Position numbers and translations under genes: made by a program. The notes below the pieces were generated by a model, which saw nothing but the letters and a program-made list of their open reading frames with translations, made no database searches and was not told where the DNA came from. From contig CAJUCT010000046.1 in the NCBI GenBank assembly GCA_910585015.1, positions 1 to 26,647 of the forward strand: a stretch of 26,647 nt of DNA, in the 5' to 3' direction. Positions 13,869 to 21,001 of this stretch are shown here, piece after piece; the stretch's first letter is position 1; every line of letters begins with the position of its first letter. This DNA comes from an uncultured Acetatifactor sp. (GTDB lineage: Bacteria; Bacillota; Clostridia; Lachnospirales; Lachnospiraceae).

Positions 13869-13911
13869 GCGCACTTATACACCGTTCCGGTGTCGTGCGC
13901 CCTGCCGGGGG
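13869..13911 (+). other. oriT: Probable oriT of module B
   Basis: GCGCAC (13869-13874), TTAT, inner repeat ACACCG-TTC-CGGTGT (13879-13893), then GTGCGC (13895-13900) and CCTGCCGGGGG (13901-13911). It is nearly identical to 1314-1355; the only changes are at the tip and foot of the stems. By analogy with MOBQ nic cores (GTGCGC|CCT after an inverted repeat) nicking is predicted between 13900 and 13901. Near-identity with the module A site implies that either relaxase might act on both. Confidence 0.65.
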
Positions 13912-13989
13912 CTGTTGCGTCCTGCGGACGCGATGGGGGCTGCCGCCCCCAAACCCCTGATTTTTACCAGCAGGAAGGAGAATGAACCG

Positions 13990-15432
13990 ATAGCAATTTT
14001 TCACTGTCCCATTCAAATCATCAAGCGGAGTGTAGGCCGTTCGGCTGTCGCTGCTGCCGCCTACCGGAGCGGCGAGAAGTTGACAAATGAGTGGGACGGC
14101 AAGACCCACGACTACACGCATAAGCCCGGTGTTGTCCATACGGAAATCATGCTCCCCGCCCACGCCCCGCCAGAGTTTCAAGACCGCTCTACGCTCTGGA
14201 ACTCTGTGGAGCAGATTGAGAAATCCAGCGACGCCCAGCTTGCCCGCGAAATCGAAGTTGCCCTTCCCGTGGAACTGTCACCGGCGGCACAGTTGGCCCT
14301 AGTCCGGGCTTTCGTCAAAGACAATTTTGTTGATGCCGGAATGTGCGCTGACTTTGCCATTCACGACAAGGGGACCGACAATCCCCACGCTCATATCCTG
14401 CTGACGATCCGGCCCCTCCGGCCTGATGGAAAGTGGGGGCCGAAGTGCCGCAAGGTTTACGATCTGGACAGCCAGGGCAACCGCATCCCGGATGGCAAAG
14501 GCGGCTGGAAGAATCACCGGGAGGACACCATCGACTGGAACAATCGGGAGAACGCCGAGAAGTGGCGGGCGGCGTGGGCCGCTTATGCGAACCGAGCGTT
14601 AGAAGCCGCAGGCCGACCAGAGCGCATTGACCACCGCAGTTACAAGCGTCAGGGCATTGAAAAAATCCCTTCCATTCACATGGGCGTTGCCGCCAGTCAG
14701 ATGGAACGGCGGGGCATCCAGACGGAGAAAGGAGATATTAACCGCCAGATCGCCGCCGACAACAAGCTGCTGAAGGAAATCAAGGCCCGCATTACCCGGA
14801 TTTACAACTGGACGAAAGAGCAGGCTGGGGCGGAACAGCCCCAGGACGGCGGCAGCCTTGTGGCCCGGCTTTATGAAGCCCAGGCCAAGGTCAACAGCAA
14901 CAAAGCCCGTTCCCGTTCCGGTAAGATTAAGGCTCTGCAAGAGAACGCGAAACTGCTGGCATTTTTGCAGGGCAACGGCATCAATTCCATGCAGGAACTT
15001 TATGAAAAAGTCTCTGCCATGAACAAAGATTATTACGATCTCCGTGGGCAGATTGTCGGCGCGGAACGCCGTCTTGCTGTCCTGGATGAACGGCTGGAAA
15101 TGTGGGCGCAGTACGAGAAGTACAAGCCCATCCGCCAGAAGTTGGACAAGGTGAAACCGGGTAAGCGGGAGAAATACCAGCAGGAGCATAGAGCAGAGTT
15201 AGCAGACTTTGACGCTGCCGCCCATTTTCTGAAATCGCTGAAAGAATCCGGTGAGGCGATCACGTCCAAAGCGTGGCGGGCCGAAGCTGCAAAATTGACG
15301 GTACAAAAGGACGCAGATTATCAGAAAATGTATGCCATGCGGGATGAAATCAAGGCTGTTGAAAATCTCCGTAAGACCGCTGACCGTCTGGCTCATGAAG
15401 GACAGCACCAGCAGAAAGAGCAAGAACGATAA
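13990..15432 (+). CDS. MobA/MobL relaxase, module B (non-ATG start proposed)
   Basis: 480 residues when read from ATA 13990. AAGGAG (13975-13980) is 9 nt upstream, the same spacing as in module A, and AAAYRSG Tyr falls at residue 25 as in RSF1010 MobA. The only nearby ATG (13982-13984) is out of frame and reads ATG-AAC-CGA-TAG. The in-frame TTG at 13915 lies just beyond oriT without a ribosome site. Motifs: (M)AIFHCPIQIIKRS, AYRSG, FQDRSTLWNSVEQIEK, AREIEVALPVEL, DNPHAHILLTIRPL (metal-binding histidines), and a coiled C-terminus. Very similar to the module A relaxase throughout, weaker in the last 150 residues. It would process element B's oriT and needs a coupling protein supplied in trans, since B encodes none. 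Confidence 0.9.
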   Translation: MAIFHCPIQIIKRSVGRSAVAAAAYRSGEKLTNEWDGKTHDYTHKPGVVHTEIMLPAHAPPEFQDRSTLWNSVEQIEKSSDAQLAREIEVALPVELSPAAQLALVRAFVKDNFVDAGMCADFAIHDKGTDNPHAHILLTIRPLRPDGKWGPKCRKVYDLDSQGNRIPDGKGGWKNHREDTIDWNNRENAEKWRAAWAAYANRALEAAGRPERIDHRSYKRQGIEKIPSIHMGVAASQMERRGIQTEKGDINRQIAADNKLLKEIKARITRIYNWTKEQAGAEQPQDGGSLVARLYEAQAKVNSNKARSRSGKIKALQENAKLLAFLQGNGINSMQELYEKVSAMNKDYYDLRGQIVGAERRLAVLDERLEMWAQYEKYKPIRQKLDKVKPGKREKYQQEHRAELADFDAAAHFLKSLKESGEAITSKAWRAEAAKLTVQKDADYQKMYAMRDEIKAVENLRKTADRLAHEGQHQQKEQER

Positions 15433-15465
15433 ATCATCAATTTTACCAAAGGGAGTTTTTGAAAA

Positions 15466-15786
15466 ATGGACCTGAACCCGTGGGAACGCCGCCAGAAGAT
15501 TTTGGAGGCTTTGTGCCTCCGGCGGCATGATACATACGGAAATTTAGCGCATGAGTTTAACGTCAGCACCGGGACAATTCGCCGAGACATTGTAGTGCTG
15601 ACCTGCTCCTATCCGATTGAAACCGTCCAGGGCGGTCATGGCGGCGTTAGAGTGGCGGAGTGGTTTCATCTTGACCGCCGTTCGCTGAACTCTGCGGAAA
15701 TCTCTTTCCTCCGCAGACTGGGGGAGCATCTTAACGGCCCCGATCTGGAAATGCTCAACCGGATTATTGCGGTATTTTCGCATTGA
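15466..15786 (+). CDS. DeoR-type helix-turn-helix protein
   Basis: 106 residues, ATG 15466, weak ribosome site (AAAGGGAG at 15449-15456). Residues 8-50 form a DeoR-like winged helix (RRQKILEALCLRRHDTYGNLAHEFNVSTGTIRRDIVVLTCSYPIETVQGG in sequence), with no sugar-phosphate-binding domain. The C-terminal part ends LGEHLNGPDLEMLNRIIAVF. It lies between the relaxase and ParB, 11 bp from the latter, and has no counterpart in module A. A small DNA-binding regulator of the replication/partition genes is the likely role. Confidence 0.7.
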   Translation: MDLNPWERRQKILEALCLRRHDTYGNLAHEFNVSTGTIRRDIVVLTCSYPIETVQGGHGGVRVAEWFHLDRRSLNSAEISFLRRLGEHLNGPDLEMLNRIIAVFSH

Positions 15787-15797
15787 GGGCAATCATT

Positions 15798-16652
15798 ATG
15801 CAAATCAAAATCAGTGAAATCAAAATCAATCCAGGGCGGCGGGATACCCAGCAGAGGAATGTGGAAGAACTCGCCCGGAGTATCGCCGCTGTGGGCCTGA
15901 TGAATCCCATCACTGTTACCCAGGACAACACGCTTATTGCTGGCCTGCATCGGTTGGAGGCGGTGAAGCTGCTGGGCTGGACGGAAATTGAGTGTACCGT
16001 CAGCGATGCGGATGGCCTGCAAGCGGAACTGGCCGAGATTGACGAGAACTTTGTTCGGGCTGGTTTGTCCCATCGTGAGTTGGGCGATCTGCTTCTGCGC
16101 CGGAAAGAACTCTATGAAGCCATCCACCCGGAGACGCGCCAAGGCCAGCGAAATGGTCAGACAGCTAAAAACGACAAATTGACGGTTTTAGCGGCAAAGC
16201 CCTTTTCGGAGGATACTGCTGATAAGCTGGGAATCAGCAAACGCACCGTTGAGCGGCTTGTCCAGACCGCTGCCAATCTGACCCCGGAGGCCAAGAAAAC
16301 CATCCGGGATGCTGGCGATAAAATCACCAAAGGGGCCGCACTGAAAATTTCCAGACTGCCCCCTGACCAGCAGGCGGAGGCCGCTGCTGTTCTGACCATA
16401 GCACCGCCCACGCCGAAGAAGCAGGGGATGATGGACGGCGAAGCGGCTTTGAGAGAGTTTACGTCTCTCTGCTCCCGCTATGTTTCCGGTATCGAATCCC
16501 TTCATCACCGGGCAGGCATTTTCGCCGGAATGTCAATTTCCCAATTTGACGCATTGGGCAATAGTGCGTATTCTGTCACGACCGCAATCAAAGAATTTTT
16601 CGAGAAGGTACATGAAATCCGACACGAAATGGAGAATGAACATGAAAACTGA
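15798..16652 (+). CDS. ParB/RepB/Spo0J nuclease-domain protein
   Basis: 284 residues from ATG 15798, with GAGGG at 15785-15789. Residues 1-100 form the ParB N-terminal domain (KISEIKINPGRRDTQQRNVEELARSIAAVGLMNPITV, then TLIAGLHRLEAVKLLGW with the GxHR motif that binds CTP in the family). A central HTH (GISKRTVERLVQTAANL) and a helical C-terminus follow. No ParA partner occurs in the window, so it may act as an adaptor, regulator or stability factor, not as a classical partition pair. It overlaps the next gene by 11 bp. It is absent from the visible part of module A. Confidence 0.85.
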   Translation: MQIKISEIKINPGRRDTQQRNVEELARSIAAVGLMNPITVTQDNTLIAGLHRLEAVKLLGWTEIECTVSDADGLQAELAEIDENFVRAGLSHRELGDLLLRRKELYEAIHPETRQGQRNGQTAKNDKLTVLAAKPFSEDTADKLGISKRTVERLVQTAANLTPEAKKTIRDAGDKITKGAALKISRLPPDQQAEAAAVLTIAPPTPKKQGMMDGEAALREFTSLCSRYVSGIESLHHRAGIFAGMSISQFDALGNSAYSVTTAIKEFFEKVHEIRHEMENEHEN

Positions 16653-16980
16653 TTACATTACCGCCAGCTCCACCCTGCCGCCTTATCTGGCCTATCCCCG
16701 GTTTCTGCTGGGGATGGACCTGCGGCTGATTACGAAAGAGGTCTACTGCATCCTGCTGGACATGACGGTGAACGGCGAGGGTAACGTGGATAAGCATGGG
16801 CGGCGGTATCTGGCGTTCTACAACAAGACCGTTGCGGAGATTATCGACCGCACCCCCAGCACCGTGGCGCAGTCTCTGCGAGAGTTGGAGGCCGTAGGGC
16901 TGGTGGAAAAGAAACTGATAGCCCTCCACACTCCCTATCACATCTACATCAAGTTACCAGCAGGAGAGAACGAGCCGTGA
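16642..16980 (+). CDS. Short RepA N-terminal domain protein
   Basis: 112 residues from ATG 16642, GGAGA at 16631-16635. YLAYPRFLLGMDLRLITKEVYCILLDM... aligns with YLPYPRFLLDVDLTQTARVLYAVLLD... of the full-length Rep at 17470, including the winged-helix segment PSTVAQSLRELEAVGLVEKK. It stops after the wing (HIYIKLPAGENEP) and lacks the linker with iterons and the C-terminal domain. It could be a repressor or dominant-negative binder of the same sites, or a leftover duplicate. Ends with a GTGA overlap to the Cys-rich VLP gene. Confidence 0.75.
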   Translation: MKTDYITASSTLPPYLAYPRFLLGMDLRLITKEVYCILLDMTVNGEGNVDKHGRRYLAFYNKTVAEIIDRTPSTVAQSLRELEAVGLVEKKLIALHTPYHIYIKLPAGENEP

Positions 16981-17327
16981 TTGTCCACATGAACTACCAG
17001 CAGTACCGGACGGCGCGGCGGCTGGTACATAGCTGCTGCAATTATGACTGCGGGAACTGTCTGCTGTTAGACAATGGCGAGGAATGTGTCTGCCCGCAGA
17101 GCATCGCTTACTCGCTGATCTGCAAATGGTTTCGTGCCGCCGTCCTGCCGCTGGACGTTGCCCTGTGCGCCGCCCTGCTCTACCGTGACCGCATGAAACC
17201 CTGCGCCATTTGCGGCAGCTACTTTGTGCCAAAATCCAACCGGGCAAAATACTGTTCGGAATGTGCTGAACAGGAGCGGCGGCGTAAGACCCGTGACCGA
17301 GTACGCCGACATAGGGCTGATATGTAA
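16977..17327 (+). CDS. Cys-rich VLP domain protein, module B
   Basis: 116 residues from GTG 16977 (GTGA overlap with the preceding stop; SD AGGAGAG at 16963-16969); ATG 16989 is the alternative. Contains CCNYDCGNCLLLDNGEECVCPQ, WFRAAVLPLD and a zinc-ribbon-like CAICGSYFVPKSNRAKYCSEC followed by a basic tail. It aligns with the protein at 3081-3479 over the whole length. Function is unknown; nucleic-acid binding is inferred from the Cys ribbon and basic tail. The stop codon coincides with the start of the conserved rep leader. Confidence 0.75.
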   Translation: MIVHMNYQQYRTARRLVHSCCNYDCGNCLLLDNGEECVCPQSIAYSLICKWFRAAVLPLDVALCAALLYRDRMKPCAICGSYFVPKSNRAKYCSECAEQERRRKTRDRVRRHRADM

Positions 17328-17414
17328 CGCTTTAGGCACGAAAAAGGCGTTGATTTGCAAGGCTTTCCGGGTGCTGGTCAATAGGGGGGCTGATACTTTT
17401 CCCATCCAGCACCC
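17327..17414 (+). promoter_or_regulatory. Conserved two-hairpin leader of rep, module B
   Basis: ACGCTTTAGG (17327-17336). Hairpin 1: AAAG (17343-17346)/CTTT (17363-17366) with inner TTG/CAA. Hairpin 2: GGGTGCTGG (17369-17377)/CCAGCACCC (17406-17414), a perfect 9-bp stem enclosing GGC and ATACTTTT (17393-17400). Same order and spacing as 3451-3533, with compensating changes in hairpin 2. Confidence 0.5.
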
Positions 17415-17469
17415 CGGAAGGCCCTCAACGGTGCAACAAGGCCAGGAGGTGAAACCTATCGCAGACTAC

Positions 17470-18183
17470 ATGAAAAAAGATAGCAAACTGCTCCCATATC
17501 TGCCCTATCCCCGGTTCCTCCTGGATGTGGATTTAACGCAGACCGCCAGAGTTCTATATGCCGTTCTGTTGGACAGAGCCAACCTTTCCCGCGCTAATGG
17601 CTGGACAGACGAGGATGGAAATATCTACATCGTCTTTCCGCTCAACAAGATTGCCGATCTGGTGGACAAAGGCCCCTCAACCGTCAAGAACGCATTGACC
17701 GAATTGGAAACGTCGGGGCTGATCGAGCGGCGGCGCTGTGGGAATGGGATGCCGAATCGCATCTATGTGAAGCAGCCAGACAGCCAGGATATTGACCACC
17801 TTATGGACAAAAAACTGGCTGTCAAACGGCCAGAAAATTGGCCTGCTGATAGCCAAAAAGTTGGCCGTCAGATAGCCAGAAAACTGGCCCCTAATAAAAT
17901 AGGTAGTAGTAACTTGAAGAATAACTTGAGTAGAGTAAGTGAGAACGCCTGCGCGCGAGGCCGTTATCAGAATGTTTTCCTTTCGGATACGGAGATGGCC
18001 GATTTGCAAGCGGAGTTGCCCGACCTCTGGCAGCAGTATGTGGAGAAGCTGTCCGAGTACATGGCATCCACGGGCAAGACCTACCAGAACCATGCCGCCA
18101 CCATTCGCCGCTGGGCAGCGGAGGATAGGCGCAAGGGCAAAAGCATACCAGATTACACTTACGAGGAGGGCGATAGCCTATGA
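17470..18183 (+). CDS. RepA-type replication initiator, module B
   Basis: 237 residues from ATG 17470. AGGAGG lies at 17444-17449, too far from this ATG; GTG 17449 or a non-standard ATC 17458 (IADYMKKDS...) are possible upstream starts. Residues 1-100 are a RepA N-terminal winged-helix domain (LPYLPYPRFLLDVDLTQTARVLYAVLLD, PSTVKNALTELETSGLIERRR). Residues ~112-160 are a linker encoded by four iterons and an AT-rich tract. The C-terminal domain (GRYQNVFLSDTEMADLQAELPDLW..., NHAATIRRWA) matches the module A Rep. Expected to bind the internal iterons and load helicase with the DnaC-like protein that overlaps it by ATGA. Allows replication of the excised circle. Confidence 0.8.
   Translation: MKKDSKLLPYLPYPRFLLDVDLTQTARVLYAVLLDRANLSRANGWTDEDGNIYIVFPLNKIADLVDKGPSTVKNALTELETSGLIERRRCGNGMPNRIYVKQPDSQDIDHLMDKKLAVKRPENWPADSQKVGRQIARKLAPNKIGSSNLKNNLSRVSENACARGRYQNVFLSDTEMADLQAELPDLWQQYVEKLSEYMASTGKTYQNHAATIRRWAAEDRRKGKSIPDYTYEEGDSL
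17805..17889 (+). repeat. Four 16-bp iterons at exact 23-bp spacing inside rep
   Basis: GGACAAAAAACTGGCT (17805), GGCCAGAAAATTGGCC (17828), AGCCAAAAAGTTGGCC (17851), AGCCAGAAAACTGGCC (17874): consensus RGCCARAAARYTGGCC, a near-palindrome, at 23-bp intervals (two helical turns). Because 23 is not a multiple of three, successive copies are read in different frames, so the repeat is selected as DNA. An AT-rich stretch (17890-17940) follows as a candidate melting region. Confidence 0.8.
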
Positions 18184-19007
18184 ATGATTTTGACAGCATT
18201 GTGAAGCGAATGACCGTGACCAAGTTGGAGCCAGGAGACTACACCGGGGCGGATGGGCTTTTGTACTGCGGGAAGTGCCGCACTCCCAAGCAGTTTCGCA
18301 TGGACAAGCCGCCGTTGGAGGGACGGCTGCTCCCCTGCCCCTGCCAGTGTGAGCAGGAACGCATCGACCGAGAAACAGCGGAGCAGGAGGTCCGCCGTCA
18401 CCGACAGATTGTGGCAGATTTGAAGCGCCAGGGCTTCACCGATCCGGCTATGCACGAGTGGACGTTCGCTAATGACAACGGCAAATGCCCGCAGATGAAA
18501 CACGCCCATTTCTATGTCGAGCATTGGGATACCATGCTGGCGGAGAATATCGGATATTTGCTGTGGGGGAGCGTCGGCACCGGGAAAAGCTACTTCGCAG
18601 GGTGTATCGCAAATGCGCTGATGGAGCGTGAGATCACCGTTCGCATGACCAATTTTGCGTTGATTCTGAATGATCTGACTGCCAGCTTCGAGGGTCGCAA
18701 TGAGTACATATCCCAGCTTTGCCGCGCCCTGCTGCTTATCATTGACGATTTCGGCATGGAGCGTGGGACGGAGTACGGATTGGAGCAGGTCTATAACGTG
18801 ATTGACAGCCGCTACCGCAGTAAGAAGCCGCTAATCGTCACCACCAACATTCCCCTCCAAGATTTGCAGCATCCCCAGGATACCGCCCATGCCCGTATCT
18901 ATGACCGCCTGCTGGAAATGTGCGCCCCCATTCGCTTCTCTGGTGAGAACTTCCGTAAGGCTACGGCGCAGGACAAGCTGGCGCGGCTGAAAAATTTGAT
19001 GGACTGA
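18180..19007 (+). CDS. DnaC-like AAA+ helicase loader, module B
   Basis: 275 residues, ATGA overlap with rep and SD GAGGAGG at 18164-18170. N-terminal Cys cluster (CGKCRTPKQF..., CPCQC), charged linker, then Walker A GSVGTGKS, Walker B LLIIDDFG, sensor IVTTNI and HARIYDRLLEMC. It aligns with 4349-5206 over the full length (FANDNG, FAGCIANAL, YRSKKPLIVTTN). The role is helicase loading at the iteron origin with the upstream initiator. A 12-bp gap leads to the next small gene. Confidence 0.85.
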   Translation: MNDFDSIVKRMTVTKLEPGDYTGADGLLYCGKCRTPKQFRMDKPPLEGRLLPCPCQCEQERIDRETAEQEVRRHRQIVADLKRQGFTDPAMHEWTFANDNGKCPQMKHAHFYVEHWDTMLAENIGYLLWGSVGTGKSYFAGCIANALMEREITVRMTNFALILNDLTASFEGRNEYISQLCRALLLIIDDFGMERGTEYGLEQVYNVIDSRYRSKKPLIVTTNIPLQDLQHPQDTAHARIYDRLLEMCAPIRFSGENFRKATAQDKLARLKNLMD

Positions 19008-19019
19008 AAGGAGTTGCCT

Positions 19020-19208
19020 ATGAAAAAAGCCCAACAGGATAAACCCGCTACACCCAAGGCCAAGGACAAGCCCCGGTTCATTGTGACCCGCGAATATAGC
19101 GGCAGTCAAAGCATGAGGGCTGCTTTTGAGCAAGCCATTGAATCTCAGGCTAGCGGTCAGTTTGAATCCTGGCTTGAAAAGAAGGAGCGTGGGAAAAATG
19201 CCTGTTGA
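19020..19208 (+). CDS. Small hypothetical protein before the recombinase
   Basis: 62 residues from ATG 19020, SD AAAGGAG at 19007-19013. It begins MKKAQQDKPATPKAKDKPRF, then VTREYSGSQSMRAAFEQAIESQ and ends GQFESWLEKKERGKNAC. It occupies the place of TnpW in module A but its sequence does not match TnpW convincingly. A positively charged N-terminal arm followed by helices would suit a small DNA-binding or recombinase accessory protein; that is inference. Its end overlaps the next 29-residue frame by 11 bp. Confidence 0.6.
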   Translation: MKKAQQDKPATPKAKDKPRFIVTREYSGSQSMRAAFEQAIESQASGQFESWLEKKERGKNAC

Positions 19209-19287
19209 AAAATTTGCCGAAGCATGGTATCATGACCATATCGTGTCCCTGTTCATTAAGGAGATTACCAATGAACAGGAAGAATAA
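19198..19287 (+). CDS. 29-residue leader-type peptide overlapping the recombinase start
   Basis: ATG 19198 with GAAGGAG at 19181-19187; product begins MPVEKFAEAWYHDHIVSLFI and ends KEITNEQEE at a TAA inside the recombinase gene (overlap 19271-19287). The ribosome site for the recombinase (AAGGAG 19258-19263) lies within it. The arrangement suggests translational coupling or leader control of the recombinase. No family is recognised. Confidence 0.45.
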   Translation: MPVEKFAEAWYHDHIVSLFIKEITNEQEE

Positions 19288-20914
19288 ATCTGCCCCGTCC
19301 GTCACCGCTCTGTACTGTCGGTTGTCCATTGAGGACGGGCGGGAAAATGAGAGCATGAGCATCAGTAATCAAAAGGCCCTGCTTCGTGACTTTGCCGAGA
19401 AAAATGGTCTGCTGGATTACGAATACTACGTTGATGACGGTTACACAGGCCGCAATTTCAATCGCCCTTCGTTCCAGCGGATGATTGCCGACATTGAGGC
19501 CGGAAAAGTCAAATGTGTAATCACGAAAGACCTTTCCCGCCTGGGCCGGAACTACATCGAGGCTGGCAGCTACATCGAAATCTTTTTCCCGCGCCATAAT
19601 GTCCGCTATATTGCTGTTACCGATGGCGTGGACAGTCTGAACCGGCAGGAGATGGACATTACTCCCTTCAAAAATATCTTAAACGATATGTATAGCCGGG
19701 ATATTTCCAAGAAAGTTTTGGCGGGTTGGATGGCTCGCTCCCGGCAGGGAAAATTCCTGGGCGGTCCCACTCCTTACGGTCTTATGCGTGATCCCAACGA
19801 TCATGGGCATCTGATTATCGATCCGGAAACTGCCCCCACCGTCAAGCTGGTTTTTGATCTGGCACTGAACGGGTACGGCACGATGAAGATTGCTAAGCAC
19901 CTGTTAGAGTGCAAAATCCCGATTACACGCATTAAAGAGCCTGTGGAATCCGAAGTCCGCTATTATTCGTGGAGCGGTTCGGTGATTGGAAAGATGCTCC
20001 GTAATCCGGTCTACAAGGGCGATCATGTGGTTTGCAAGTGCCACCAAAAGGCCATTCGCTCCAATACGGTGAACTTTATTCCTCGTGACCAGTGGGAGAT
20101 TATTGAGAATTGTCACGAGGCTATTGTCAGTCGGGAGCAATGGGATAGGGTGCAAAAGCTGATTGACCGCCGCCCGCCCATCATGCAGGGGAATAGCTGC
20201 CCCTTTTATAATCTGTTCCACGGCCTCGTCTACTGTGCCACCTGCGGGAAATCCATGCAGGTACGCTATGAGAAAGTCGGCAGAACCGGGAAGAACCGCT
20301 TCACCGGAGAAATGCGGGAATCGATTGACAAGGCGTATTACATTTGCCAGACCTATAATCGGCTGGGGAAAAACGCCTGCACCAGCCATAAGATTGAAGC
20401 CCGTGACCTCTACAATCTTGTGCTGTCGGACATCATGGAGCATGGCAAGATGGCTTTGCAGGATGCAGAAGCGTTCTATGGGCGGCTGACCCGTCGGCTG
20501 GAGCAGAGGTATTCCATTGACGAAAAAAGTCTGAAAAAGGAGCAGGACGCTCTTGCGAAGCGCAACCAGGAAATCGACGAGATGTTCATGAACCTGTACG
20601 CTGATAAGACCAAGGGTATCCTGACCGAGCAACGGTTTTTCCGCATGACTGAAACTCTGGAACAGGAGCAGGCGGACAACAAGGCCCGGATGCAGGCAAT
20701 CACGGACGAGTTGCGATCCGCCAGCGACACGGAGGACGATGTGCGCCGGTTTATCGGAGAAATCCGGGAATATGCGTCCATTAAGGAATTGGACGAAGCA
20801 ATCTTAAATCGACTGATTGATAAAATTATTATCAGTGCAGTTGAAGTCGTTGACGGTGAAAAGGTGCAGAAAGTCCGTATTGTTTATAACTTTGTAGGTG
20901 AGATTGCCGATTAG
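19271..20914 (+). CDS. Large serine recombinase (TnpX-like), integrase of element B
   Basis: 547 residues from ATG 19271 (SD AAGGAG, 7-nt spacing); the in-frame TTG at 19205 has no ribosome site. The resolvase domain has the nucleophile motif LYCRLS (Ser19), DDGYTGRNFNRPSFQRM, and CVITKDLSRLGRNYIEAG with the catalytic arginines. A recombinase domain (GGPTPYGLMRDP..., WSGSVIGKMLRNPVYKG), a zinc ribbon (CATCGKSMQVRY ... CxxY..., NACTSH) and a long coiled-coil C-terminus follow. Large serine recombinases of the Tn4451/Tn5397 type excise and insert elements at GA dinucleotides, which matches the GA-bounded ends of element B. It is the last gene of the core module; cargo follows after 87 bp. Confidence 0.93.
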   Translation: MNRKNKSAPSVTALYCRLSIEDGRENESMSISNQKALLRDFAEKNGLLDYEYYVDDGYTGRNFNRPSFQRMIADIEAGKVKCVITKDLSRLGRNYIEAGSYIEIFFPRHNVRYIAVTDGVDSLNRQEMDITPFKNILNDMYSRDISKKVLAGWMARSRQGKFLGGPTPYGLMRDPNDHGHLIIDPETAPTVKLVFDLALNGYGTMKIAKHLLECKIPITRIKEPVESEVRYYSWSGSVIGKMLRNPVYKGDHVVCKCHQKAIRSNTVNFIPRDQWEIIENCHEAIVSREQWDRVQKLIDRRPPIMQGNSCPFYNLFHGLVYCATCGKSMQVRYEKVGRTGKNRFTGEMRESIDKAYYICQTYNRLGKNACTSHKIEARDLYNLVLSDIMEHGKMALQDAEAFYGRLTRRLEQRYSIDEKSLKKEQDALAKRNQEIDEMFMNLYADKTKGILTEQRFFRMTETLEQEQADNKARMQAITDELRSASDTEDDVRRFIGEIREYASIKELDEAILNRLIDKIIISAVEVVDGEKVQKVRIVYNFVGEIAD

Positions 20915-21001
20915 AATGCCTATCTCGAAATGGCGTGAGGATGCAATAATTCATAGCGTTCCCTTTAAAACAAGTTAATCGTTGCGGATCGGAGGGGCGG
21001 G

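Noticed and set aside
17444..17472. ATC as the start codon of the module B initiator
   Set aside because: Spacing to AGGAGG is good and the pattern recalls the ATA/CTG starts, but an in-frame GTG (17449) and ATG (17470) are available and there is no second copy for comparison, so it is only noted.
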